A stretch of 41,373 nt of DNA from Candidatus Methylacidithermus pantelleriae (GTDB taxonomy: Bacteria; Verrucomicrobiota; Verrucomicrobiia; Methylacidiphilales; Methylacidiphilaceae): contig NZ_CAJNOB010000011.1 in the NCBI RefSeq assembly GCF_905250085.1, forward strand, positions 1 through 41,373, written 5' to 3'. Each line of letters begins with the position of its first letter. The stretch's first letter is position 1. Below, one piece after another: positions 16,567 through 24,187 of the stretch. The position numbers were made by a program, and so were the translations under genes. Below the pieces are notes generated by a model, which searched no databases, was not told the origin of the DNA, and worked only from the letters and a program-made list of their open reading frames with translations.

Positions 16567-18777
16567 ATGGTCAGTCAATCCTTTGCCAACCCCGCTTATT
16601 ACATTAACCGGGAACTTTCCTGGCTTGAGTTTAATGCCCGGGTCCTCGAGGAAGCAGCCGATCCAACCCAGCCACTTTTAGAGCGCCTACGCTTTCTTTG
16701 CATTTTTGGCACGAACCTTGATGAGTTTTTTGAGATCCGGGTAGCCGGCATCAAACAGCAAATTGAAAATGGAAACGAGGATGAGTCGCTGGATGGACTT
16801 ACGCCGAGTCAGGTGTTTGAACGCATTCACGAGAAAGTCCGCAAGCTTGTCGACGAAGCTCATCGAATCTGGCTGGAAGAGATCGAGCCGCAACTCAAAA
16901 AGGAAGGAATCTGCATCAGCCGGGTAGACGAGCTGTCAAAAGAAGAAAAACTCTGGGCAGGTCGCTACTTTGAAGAAGAGGTTTTTCCTGTACTCACTCC
17001 CTTGGCCATCGATCCGAGTCATCCCTTTCCCCAGCTTTTGAACAAAAGTACGAACCTCATCGTATCCCTGCGAAGACCCTCCATTCCTCACCGCGCTTCC
17101 TACGCGATTGTGCAGATGCCACGTATGCTTCCCAGACTCGTCGCCATCCTGCGATCGGAGTCGGAGCCCTACCGCTTTATCTTTCTCCAGGACTTGATTG
17201 CTCACTTTCTGGGAAGCCTTTTTCCGGGCGATGAAGTTACTCGGGTGGACGGGTTCCGCATCACGCGTAATAGTGACCTCTACATTGATGATGAAGAAGC
17301 CGAAAACCTCTTACGAACAGTGGAAGAAGAGCTGCGAAAACGGAACCGTGGCAATGCAGTCCGTTTAGAAATCCAAGCTGATTGCCCAGTCAGCATTGAA
17401 AACATCCTTCTAGAAGCCCTGCGGCTCGCCCCGGTCGATGTATATCGACTCAAAGGGCCGCTTAACTTTCTCCACCTGGAACCTCTCGTCCACCACGAAG
17501 CCTTTAGCCACTTGCGAGATCGCCCATGGAACCCTGTCGTACCCAAAGCCGTCGCCTCCGCAACCGATCTTTTTGAACTTTTGCGGAAAAAAGATCTTCT
17601 CCTCCACCACCCATACGAGAGTTTCCGAGTGATCGTGGACTTTTTATGGAAAGCGGCCGAAGACCCACTGGTCCTCGGCATTAAGATGACGCTGTATCGA
17701 ACCAGTGGGGATTCTCCCCTGGTACAAGCTCTCATTCGGGCAGCGGAACTCGGAAAACAGGTAACTGCGTTGGTGGAAATCAAAGCGCGCTTCGATGAGG
17801 CCAACAATATCCAATGGGCGCGCCGCATGGAAGAAGCTGGGATCCACGTGGTCTATGGTCTTTTGGGTCTTAAAACCCACTGCAAGATGCTGCAAATTAT
17901 CCGGAAGGATCCTGATCGGATCCGGCTGTACGTCCACCTAGGGACAGGAAATTATCATCCGAGCACGGCCCGTATCTACGAAGACATAAGCTTGCTTACG
18001 ACCCGTGAAGACCTAACCTCTGAGGTTGCCCGCCTTTTTAATACCCTTACAGGACTTACGCGATTCCACGGCATCGAAAAACTCCTCGTCGCACCCTTTA
18101 ATATGGCAACCCGCTTTCGAGAACTCATTGCGCAAGAAGCCGAATGGGCCCGCCAAGGTAAACCCGCACGAATCATCGCCAAAATGAATAGTCTCTGCGA
18201 TGAAACCCTTATTGTGCAGTTGTACGAAGCATCCTGTGCAGGAGTAAAAATCGACTTGATTGTACGGGGAATTTGCTGCCTGCGGCCGGGCATTCCTCAT
18301 GTGAGCGAAAACATCCGTGTTGTGAGTATCGTGGGCCGTTTTCTCGAACACAGCCGGATTTTCTATTTCCTTCACGGAGGTAACCCTTTGGTCTATGCAG
18401 GAAGCGCCGATTGGATGCCCCGCAATCTCTACCGAAGGGTTGAAGTCGTGTTTCCTATCGAAGAGCCGGAGTTAAAGACTCGCATCGAGGAGGAAATTCT
18501 AGCGTCCTATCTTAAGGACTGTGGCAAAGCGAGAGAACTACGACCGGACGGCTCCTACCAGAGGCTCCATCCCCCACCGGGAGAAAAACCCTTTCAGGCA
18601 CAACTCTACTTCCGGCAACTCGCCCGCGAGGAGCAAGCTCTGATCCAAAAGCAGGAAAACCCCGACCTTTCCATGGTACCACTTCGCAAAAGTCCCCTGG
18701 CCCAGCCACTCCTTAGCCAGGTATCGGAAATCAGTTCCTCCCCATCGCCCTTGGAAACTCCTCCCCAATCCTTTTAG
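16567..18777 (+). CDS. ppk1: Polyphosphate kinase 1
   Basis: A 736-residue PPK1 that reversibly polymerises the gamma-phosphate of ATP into polyphosphate. The N domain starts YYINRELSWLEFNARVLEEA. The catalytic part has GLKTHCK with His438, the expected autophosphorylated histidine (His435 in E. coli), VHLGTGNYHPSTARIYEDI, and FLEHSRIFYF with His595 (His592 in E. coli). AAGGA six bases upstream picks the ATG at 16567 rather than the in-frame TTG at 16522. A modest promoter-like pair (TTGGAA at 16522-16527, 17 bases, TACAGT at 16545-16550) lies just in front. The 64-base gap after the TonB receptor allows separate expression. The C-terminal ~40 residues are low-complexity. Confidence 0.95.
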   Translation: MVSQSFANPAYYINRELSWLEFNARVLEEAADPTQPLLERLRFLCIFGTNLDEFFEIRVAGIKQQIENGNEDESLDGLTPSQVFERIHEKVRKLVDEAHRIWLEEIEPQLKKEGICISRVDELSKEEKLWAGRYFEEEVFPVLTPLAIDPSHPFPQLLNKSTNLIVSLRRPSIPHRASYAIVQMPRMLPRLVAILRSESEPYRFIFLQDLIAHFLGSLFPGDEVTRVDGFRITRNSDLYIDDEEAENLLRTVEEELRKRNRGNAVRLEIQADCPVSIENILLEALRLAPVDVYRLKGPLNFLHLEPLVHHEAFSHLRDRPWNPVVPKAVASATDLFELLRKKDLLLHHPYESFRVIVDFLWKAAEDPLVLGIKMTLYRTSGDSPLVQALIRAAELGKQVTALVEIKARFDEANNIQWARRMEEAGIHVVYGLLGLKTHCKMLQIIRKDPDRIRLYVHLGTGNYHPSTARIYEDISLLTTREDLTSEVARLFNTLTGLTRFHGIEKLLVAPFNMATRFRELIAQEAEWARQGKPARIIAKMNSLCDETLIVQLYEASCAGVKIDLIVRGICCLRPGIPHVSENIRVVSIVGRFLEHSRIFYFLHGGNPLVYAGSADWMPRNLYRRVEVVFPIEEPELKTRIEEEILASYLKDCGKARELRPDGSYQRLHPPPGEKPFQAQLYFRQLAREEQALIQKQENPDLSMVPLRKSPLAQPLLSQVSEISSSPSPLETPPQSF

Positions 18778-18843
18778 CAAGAAAACGAGCCTTCTGGGGA
18801 CAAACCAACCCTTGCCGCGGCAGAGGAAAACCTTCTTTACCAA

Positions 18844-19257
18844 CTACCCACCTACACCGGCAGGGCTTTCTTTTGTGCCCCCTGCTTCGGAGGAGCTAGG
18901 AGCCGTCCCCACCCACTCAATGAGCGCTAGCCGAGCGGCATCCGATCTTCGAGCCCAAAGCTTCGTAATCCGGGTATACCCCCCTGGCCGGTCGCTCAAT
19001 CGCGGGGCAATTTCCCCAAAAAGTTTTCGCACCGCTTGCTTATCCCGGATTCGAGCAACGGCAAGCCGCCGGTGATGCAAGGTCCCCTTTTTGGCCAGTG
19101 TGACTAATTTCTCGGCAAACGGGCGCAGAGCTTTGGCTTTGGCCAGTGTGGTTATGATCCGACCATGCTGGACTAGTTCCACAGCCAAGCTTGCCAGAAG
19201 AGCCTTTCGGCTCTCCGCTTTCCTCCCCAGTTTGACCGTTTTTTTTCGATGCCGCAT
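18844..19257 (-). CDS. rplQ: Ribosomal protein L17
   Basis: A 137-residue L17 of the large ribosomal subunit, located near the exit tunnel. It opens with the standard MRHRKKTVKLGRKAESRKAL and keeps ITTLAKAKALRPFAEKLVTL and GGYTRITKLWARRSDAARLALIEW. After residue about 120 there is a short Ser/Gly-rich tail. It is the last gene of the rpsT-map-rpmJ-rpsM-rpsK-rpsD-rpoA-rplQ run, 21 bases after rpoA. It faces ppk1, and I see no clear terminator in the 66 bases between. Confidence 0.97.
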   Translation of the reverse strand: MRHRKKTVKLGRKAESRKALLASLAVELVQHGRIITTLAKAKALRPFAEKLVTLAKKGTLHHRRLAVARIRDKQAVRKLFGEIAPRLSDRPGGYTRITKLWARRSDAARLALIEWVGTAPSSSEAGGTKESPAGVGG

Positions 19258-19278
19258 TGGAATAGATTTTGCCCCTTT

Positions 19279-20301
19279 TCACGATTTTGGAGCCGCCTGG
19301 GAGGCAGCAGGCGCAGGCTCCAACAGGCTGGGATCAAACTTCATGCCCAAAGAAAGGCCCAGTTGCGCCAGCTTTTCCTTGATTTCATTGAGAGACTTTT
19401 TGCCGAAATTGCGATACTTGAGCATTTCTGCCTCGGTCTTCATCGCTAATTGACCCACAGTCGTAATGTTCGCATTGTTGAGGCAGTTAGCCGCACGAAC
19501 CGAAAGCTCAATTTCGTTCACACTCATATTTAAGAGCTTCCGCAGGCGATTGTCTTCCTCCTTCATCGGTGGCTGCGGCTTTTCAAATTCGATCGGTTCC
19601 CGCGCATAATTGACAAAGACGCTCAGATGGTGCTGGAGAATTGCCCCCGCTTGCGCCAGAGCATCGTCCGGCGTAATTCTCCCGTCGGTCCAAATTTCCA
19701 AAATGAGACGATCATAATCGGTCCGTTGGCCCACCCGAGTGTTCTCCACCTCATACTTCACCCGCCGGACTGGTGAAAACAGGCAGTCAATGGGAATGAC
19801 TCCGATGGACTGGTCGGGTTTCTTATTGTACTCCGCCGGCACAAACCCCCGACCCAGCCGAACTTCTAGCTCGGCCCTAAAGCGTTGTTTCTTCGTCAGC
19901 GTGCAAATCGGCTGCTCAGGGTTGACGATCTCCACCCCGGGATCCACCTGGATATCCCCTGCCACCACCACCCCTTCCTTGACTACGTCTAAGGTAAAGG
20001 TACGGGGTTCCCGGCTGGGCAGCTTAAACAACACACGTTTTACATTTAGGATGATGTCGGTGACATCCTCCACCACCCCTTCCAAACTCGCAAACTCATG
20101 AAGGGCCCCCTCAATCTTTATCGAGCTAATAGCCGCTCCCTCAAGGGAAGAAAGGAGCACCCTTCGCAGCGAGTTACCAATCGTATGCCCGTAACCTGCC
20201 TCGAAGGGCTCGGCAATGAAACGACCATACGTACGATTCGAAACCGCCTCGTCCTTGGTCAGGCGGTTGGGCATCTCAAAACGACCTAGTCGGACCGCCA
20301 T
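19279..20301 (-). CDS. rpoA: RNA polymerase alpha subunit
   Basis: 340 residues. The N-terminal assembly domain (about 1-235) contains EPFEAGYGHTIGNSLRRVLL, the segment that dimerises and nucleates core assembly. A charged linker (about 240-265) joins it to the C-terminal domain (about 266-325), with INELELSV-like NEIELSVRAANCLNNANI and KYRNFGKKSLNEIKEKL, which binds UP elements and activators. The length is normal. It lies in the conserved rpsD-rpoA-rplQ order. AGGA precedes the ATG at a usable distance. Confidence 0.97.
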   Translation of the reverse strand: MAVRLGRFEMPNRLTKDEAVSNRTYGRFIAEPFEAGYGHTIGNSLRRVLLSSLEGAAISSIKIEGALHEFASLEGVVEDVTDIILNVKRVLFKLPSREPRTFTLDVVKEGVVVAGDIQVDPGVEIVNPEQPICTLTKKQRFRAELEVRLGRGFVPAEYNKKPDQSIGVIPIDCLFSPVRRVKYEVENTRVGQRTDYDRLILEIWTDGRITPDDALAQAGAILQHHLSVFVNYAREPIEFEKPQPPMKEEDNRLRKLLNMSVNEIELSVRAANCLNNANITTVGQLAMKTEAEMLKYRNFGKKSLNEIKEKLAQLGLSLGMKFDPSLLEPAPAASQAAPKS

Positions 20302-20386
20302 AGTTCTTTTTCCTATCCTGCCAAAAAATAGTCCACGCTTGCGTTACTACATTGATAAAACCTTGTCGTTGCGCAACCCTATTCCC

Positions 20387-20995
20387 CTACTTGGAATAGA
20401 GCTCAACCACAAGCTGCTCGTTGGCCACGGATTGAATCTCCTCCCGAGACGGGATTCGCCGAACTTCGCCACGAAGCGCCTCCCGATCCAGGGAGAGCCA
20501 CTCCGGGACCCGAGCAATTTGCGTCAATTCCAAATTGCGCAAAGCCAGCTTACGCGACTGTGGCCGATTTCGCACCTCGACCACATCCCCTGGCCGCAAG
20601 GGGTGGCTCGGGATCGTAACTTTTCGCCCGTTCACCGCGATGTGCCCATGAACAACCATCTGGCGAGCCATAAAACGAGTGATCGCTAATCCTAAACGAT
20701 ACACCACGTTATCCAATCGAGTTTCCAAAAGCCCCAAAAGAGCTTCTCCGGTGACCCCCCGGCGCTTCCGAGCCATCTCAAAGTACCTTCGAAACTGCCG
20801 TTCCCCCACCAAATAGGTCAGCCGAAGCTTCTGCTTCTCCGCCAGCGCCAACCCGTAATCGGTTTGCTTGCGCCGACCTCGCTCCCCGTGCACACCCGGC
20901 GGGTAACTCCGACGCTCAAACGCTTTGTCCGGCCCAAAAACCGCGACACCCAATCTTCGAGACTTTTTACTGCGTGGACCCGTATATCTTCCCAT
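20387..20995 (-). CDS. rpsD: Ribosomal protein S4
   Basis: 202 residues. The start [16 protein letters not shown] is canonical, and AAGGAGG lies 11 bases before this ATG; a longer frame to 21028 would only add non-conserved residues. The S4 RNA-binding domain [20 protein letters not shown] with [24 protein letters not shown] is intact. The N-terminus lacks the four-cysteine zinc finger seen in some S4 proteins (C-minus form). S4 nucleates small-subunit assembly and in some bacteria represses its own operon. It is followed by rpoA after 85 bases. Confidence 0.97.
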   Translation of the reverse strand: MGRYTGPRSKKSRRLGVAVFGPDKAFERRSYPPGVHGERGRRKQTDYGLALAEKQKLRLTYLVGERQFRRYFEMARKRRGVTGEALLGLLETRLDNVVYRLGLAITRFMARQMVVHGHIAVNGRKVTIPSHPLRPGDVVEVRNRPQSRKLALRNLELTQIARVPEWLSLDREALRGEVRRIPSREEIQSVANEQLVVELYSK

Positions 20996-21042
20996 ACACG
21001 CCCATTCCTCCTTCCTCAGGCAAACCAATGCGCCATCTTACG

Positions 21043-21579
21043 CTACACACGCCGGGGCTTCTTCGGCCGGCATCCATTATGCGGGATCGGCGTTACATCC
21101 AAAATCGACGTCACCTCCAGACCTGCGGCCTGAACCGCCCGAATCGCTGATTCCCTTCCCGTCCCAGGCCCTTTAACCTTGACCACCACTTCCTTTAGCC
21201 CATGAGCCATAGCCTGCCGGCAAGCATCCTGAGCAACCAGCTGAGCCACATACGCCGTTGATTTCTTGGAACCTCGATATCCAACACGACCCGCGCTCGA
21301 CCAACCAATCACATTCCCATTCAGGTCCGTGATGGTCACCAGAGTGTTATTAAAAGTCGCTAAAATGTGCACGATCCCCGAATGAATGTTTTTGGAACCC
21401 TTGACCCGCGCCGGTTTGGGTTTTTCCTGTGCGGCTACGTCCCCACCTTCTCCTTCGGGTGCCCCCTTCACCGAGCGTTTTTTCGCCGGCTTTTTCGCCT
21501 CCGGAACGGGCACCCCGGGTTCCCCTACCTCACCCTCGCGTACAGCAGTAGCTGGAACTTTGTCTTCTTTTGCCGTCAT
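21043..21579 (-). CDS. rpsK: Ribosomal protein S11 with N-terminal extension
   Basis: 178 residues. Residues about 60-178 are standard S11 ([58 protein letters not shown]) of the 30S platform. The first ~55 residues are an extra Lys/Pro/Glu/Ala-rich, probably disordered tail (for example [20 protein letters not shown]). Bacterial S11 is usually about 125-130 residues. No good internal ATG or GTG with a Shine-Dalgarno stands near residue 55, so the tail is probably translated. It lies between rpsM and rpsD in the usual order. Confidence 0.95.
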   Translation of the reverse strand: MTAKEDKVPATAVREGEVGEPGVPVPEAKKPAKKRSVKGAPEGEGGDVAAQEKPKPARVKGSKNIHSGIVHILATFNNTLVTITDLNGNVIGWSSAGRVGYRGSKKSTAYVAQLVAQDACRQAMAHGLKEVVVKVKGPGTGRESAIRAVQAAGLEVTSILDVTPIPHNGCRPKKPRRV

Positions 21580-21672
21580 AAACGATCCAACGATCCGAAA
21601 CCTCGCCAGGAATCCTCCCTACCACCGCGCCCGACCGGGCCCAATGCAACACCTGCCCCCCCGGTCAACCCA

Positions 21673-22068
21673 CTAAACCTTCGCCCGCTTGGCGTCCTTG
21701 CTGCGGACCACGCCGACCGTCTTGCGTGGTCCTTTTCGTGTCCGCGCATTGGTCGACGTTCTCTGACCACGAACCGGCAATCCACGAATATGACGAATGC
21801 CCCGATAACATTTAATCGCCTGGAGCCGTTTAATATTCTGCTGCACTTCCCGGCGCAGATCCCCCTCGATCACCCAACCGTTTTCCTGGATGGCCCGCAC
21901 TATGCGCGTGAGTTGGCTATCGGTCAAATCCTTCGCTCGAAGATTGGGGTCAATCTCCGCCTGTTCACAAAGGATCTTGGCCCGAGTTGGCCCGATTCCA
22001 TAAAGATAACGCAAGGAGATTTCCACCTTTTTGTCCCCAGGGATCTCAACACCCAAAATACGAGGCAT
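21673..22068 (-). CDS. rpsM: Ribosomal protein S13
   Basis: 131 residues. It opens [20 protein letters not shown] and keeps [20 protein letters not shown] (helix-hairpin) and the C-terminal [20 protein letters not shown] that reaches the tRNA sites. Its start is set by TAAGGAG, which overlaps the rpmJ stop codon, five bases before the ATG. Translational coupling with rpmJ is therefore likely. Confidence 0.97.
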   Translation of the reverse strand: MPRILGVEIPGDKKVEISLRYLYGIGPTRAKILCEQAEIDPNLRAKDLTDSQLTRIVRAIQENGWVIEGDLRREVQQNIKRLQAIKCYRGIRHIRGLPVRGQRTSTNARTRKGPRKTVGVVRSKDAKRAKV

Positions 22069-22077
22069 AGACTCTCC

Positions 22078-22194
22078 TTACCCCTGCCTTTGTTTGAGCC
22101 TAGGATTTTTCTTGTTAATAATGTAAATCCTCCCCTTACGGCGCACCACCTGACAGTCCAACGTACGCCTCCGAACGGACGCTCGTACTTTCAC
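22078..22194 (-). CDS. rpmJ: Ribosomal protein L36
   Basis: 38 residues from a [23 protein letters not shown], then [18 protein letters not shown]. This matches the canonical MKVRASVKxRCxxCK...KNPRFKQRQG. AAGGAAGGG lies about 11 bases before the GTG and supports it over the longer frame from 22287. Only one of the four zinc ligands is kept (DCQ), so this is the zinc-free (C-minus) form of L36, which some bacteria use under zinc limitation and others constitutively. infA, often found just before rpmJ, is absent here. Confidence 0.93.
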   Translation of the reverse strand: MKVRASVRRRTLDCQVVRRKGRIYIINKKNPRLKQRQG

Positions 22195-22296
22195 GGCTTT
22201 TGTCGTTCCCTTCCTTCGAGTAAACCTATTCAATAAACCAACTTTTTCCCCATGACAAGTGACCTTTTCCCCTGGGAATCCCGCCACCGTTCCGAG

Positions 22297-23085
22297 CTAG
22301 TTCCCAGCACCCTGCTTCCCAACAAGATCCGGCTCTGCGAGCACGGTCAAAATCTCTGGCCCCTCTTCCGTCACCAGCACGGTATGTTCAAAATGAGCCG
22401 ACCGCCTTCGATCCAGAGTCACCACGGTCCAACCATCCCTTAACACTTCCACCCCGGGAAGCCCCGCATTAACCATCGGCTCGATCGCCAGGGTCATTCC
22501 CGGCCGCAGCCGAGGACCGGTTCCCGGCTTGCCAAAGTTAGGAATCTGGGGCTCTTCGTGAAGATGGCGCCCCACCCCATGCCCTACAAACTCGCGAACG
22601 ACCGAAAAGCCGTGTTGAGTGACCACCTTTTCAATGGCGCTGGAGATATCTCCCACCTGTTTCCCTGGCCATGCTTGCTCAATACCGGCAGCCAATGCTT
22701 CCCGCGTTACTTCCACAAGACGCGCGCTTTCAGGATCCGTCACCCCCACCACAACCGTGGTTGCCGTGTCACCCACCCAGCCCTCTTTCACAATACCGAC
22801 GTCCAGCTTAACGAGATCCCCGTATTGGATCCTCCGATCCCCTCCAATCCCATGCACCACCTCCTCGTTGACGGAAATGCAAATATGTCCCGGGAAACCC
22901 CGATAGCCCAAAAAGGCGCTCTGCGCGCCCACCCTCCGAATGAGCTCCGCCGCATACCGGTCGATTTCCCGAGTGGAAAGTCCTGGCTCCACTCGTTCCG
23001 CAAGTTTCTGGAGGATCCAAGCCACCAGCCGGCAACTGCGGCGCATGGCATTCACCTGCCGCGAACTCTTAATGAGGATCCTCAC
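22297..23085 (-). CDS. map: Methionine aminopeptidase, type I
   Basis: 262 residues from a GTG (VRILIKSSRQVNAMRRSCRL). It removes the initiator methionine from new proteins. The five metal ligands of the pita-bread fold are visible: Asp in KLDVGIV, Asp in GDTATT, His in FVGHGVGRHLHEEP, Glu in AIEPMV and Glu in AHFEHTVLV. The frame is open back to 23217, but that part overlaps rpsT. AAGGAGG, 12 bases before the GTG at 23085, marks the real start. It lies between rpsT (67-base gap) and rpmJ (about 100-base gap), away from secY and adk, which usually accompany it. Confidence 0.93.
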   Translation of the reverse strand: MRILIKSSRQVNAMRRSCRLVAWILQKLAERVEPGLSTREIDRYAAELIRRVGAQSAFLGYRGFPGHICISVNEEVVHGIGGDRRIQYGDLVKLDVGIVKEGWVGDTATTVVVGVTDPESARLVEVTREALAAGIEQAWPGKQVGDISSAIEKVVTQHGFSVVREFVGHGVGRHLHEEPQIPNFGKPGTGPRLRPGMTLAIEPMVNAGLPGVEVLRDGWTVVTLDRRRSAHFEHTVLVTEEGPEILTVLAEPDLVGKQGAGN

Positions 23086-23152
23086 CTGGGAAGGTTGCCT
23101 CCTTTTTGGCACAGTTTCCGGACTCGATGCTTTGTCTTTGTCCAGGAAAGAT

Positions 23153-23425
23153 TCACAAGACCGCCCCAAGCCCTTGCAGAACTCTCGCCATGCGGCTCTT
23201 CCGCCGAGCCGCCGCATTGCGATGAAGATGACCCCGCTTGACCAAGCGATCCACTACGGAAACAAACTCTGGCCACACCGCCCGAGCCTTTTCCTGATCC
23301 TTGGCTCCAATGGCCTCCTTTAGCACCCGCACAACCTTACGCAGCTCATCTTTAGCAGCCCGGTTGCGTGCGTATCGTTTTCGGCTTTTCCGAGCTTGTT
23401 TTGCACTCGAACGAGTGTTAGGCAC
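23153..23425 (-). CDS. rpsT: Ribosomal protein S20
   Basis: A 90-residue helical protein that binds 16S rRNA. It opens MPNTRSSAKQARKSRKRYAR, translated from GTG rather than ATG, and ends with GHLHRNAAARRKSRMARVL. A promoter-like pair directly upstream would start transcription at or next to the GTG. rpsT normally stands alone in bacteria; here it heads the minus-strand ribosomal run next to map. Confidence 0.96.
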   Translation of the reverse strand: MPNTRSSAKQARKSRKRYARNRAAKDELRKVVRVLKEAIGAKDQEKARAVWPEFVSVVDRLVKRGHLHRNAAARRKSRMARVLQGLGAVL

Positions 23426-23431
23426 ATGGGC

Positions 23432-23460
23432 ATCCTACTCGGATCTGCATTCCCGGTCAA
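23432..23460 (-). promoter_or_regulatory. Promoter of rpsT, giving a nearly leaderless mRNA
   Basis: On the minus strand TTGACC (23455-23460, five of six to TTGACA), a 17-base spacer, and TAGGAT (23432-23437, four of six to TATAAT). Only six bases separate the -10 box from the GTG of rpsT, so transcription should begin at the start codon or within a base or two of it. The upstream stretch also holds the putative start of the divergent HExxH membrane protein gene. Confidence 0.55.
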
Positions 23461-23464
23461 GCGC

Positions 23465-24187
23465 ATGCGGTGGCTCAAGAATCTCTTGGCAACGACGCTC
23501 CTTCCAGCCCTAGCCTCCGAGCTGGCCACACTGGGAGAATTGACCGGCCAAACCCTTGGACACGGGCAATGGAAAAACCTCGCTTCCCTTTCCTTTGCAA
23601 GCGGGTTCCTCATCTGGTTAGCTATCTACTTTCTTCTCCCGCGCCCCTTTTGGCTCTATGTCTTAGGTCACGAGCTTACCCATGCCCTTTTGGCCTACCT
23701 TCATGGAGCCCAAGTCTATTCCTTTCGAGTTTCCAGCCACGGAGGGGCCATCACAACCAATCGAACCGGTGTTCTCATTGCTCTGGCTCCCTACATTATT
23801 CCTCTGTACACCTTGCTTTGGGTCGCTTTGTGGAAAATTGTTGACTATTACTATTCCCTCAGCGCCTACCAGTGGCTCCTGTATGCAGGGATGGGGCTAA
23901 CCTGGGGCTTTCACTTTTCCTTTACCCTTTCCATGATGAAAGAATGCCAACCCGACTTCCAAGAACACGGGTACTTTTTTTCCTGGGTCCTGATCGCTGG
24001 CGCTAACCTGCTCTGGGCCCTTGTGTTTTTGGCTCTTACCAACCCCGCAGTCAGCTGGGGTGGCATGGCTCGGTCTCTCGCCACTCACCTTTGGAAGCAA
24101 TACACCTATTGGGGACATTGGCTAGTAGCTGGCTTGGGACAATGGGTTGGGAGGAGTGTTTCCCAGAGAGGGAGTACAGGCACATGA
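23465..24187 (+). CDS. Membrane protein with HELTH zinc-peptidase-like motif (M50-like)
   Basis: 240 residues from the ATG at 23465 (an ATG at 23426 is possible and would touch the rpsT GTG). Several hydrophobic segments are present. One carries LYVLGHELTHALLAYLHGAQ, an HExxH motif within or at the edge of a membrane helix, followed by VLIALAPYIIPLYTLL. This is the arrangement of site-2-protease (M50) intramembrane metallopeptidases, in which the His pair and Glu hold and use zinc. The usual second motif (NPDG) is not seen, so activity is uncertain. Its stop overlaps the argS start (ATGA), suggesting coupled translation. I do not know a function. Confidence 0.7.
   Translation: MRWLKNLLATTLLPALASELATLGELTGQTLGHGQWKNLASLSFASGFLIWLAIYFLLPRPFWLYVLGHELTHALLAYLHGAQVYSFRVSSHGGAITTNRTGVLIALAPYIIPLYTLLWVALWKIVDYYYSLSAYQWLLYAGMGLTWGFHFSFTLSMMKECQPDFQEHGYFFSWVLIAGANLLWALVFLALTNPAVSWGGMARSLATHLWKQYTYWGHWLVAGLGQWVGRSVSQRGSTGT

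Noticed and set aside
18778-18843. Palindrome TGCCGCGGCA between ppk1 and rplQ as a terminator
   Set aside because: It is a restriction-site-like palindrome with no loop and no following T run, so it cannot act as an intrinsic terminator.
21367-22236. Plus-strand open frame of 289 residues
   Set aside because: It is the shadow of rpsK, rpsM and rpmJ on the other strand; composition is unnatural and the real genes are unmistakable.
23086-23217. Long form of map beginning at 23217
   Set aside because: It overlaps rpsT in another frame and lacks conserved residues; the GTG at 23085 has AAGGAGG upstream.
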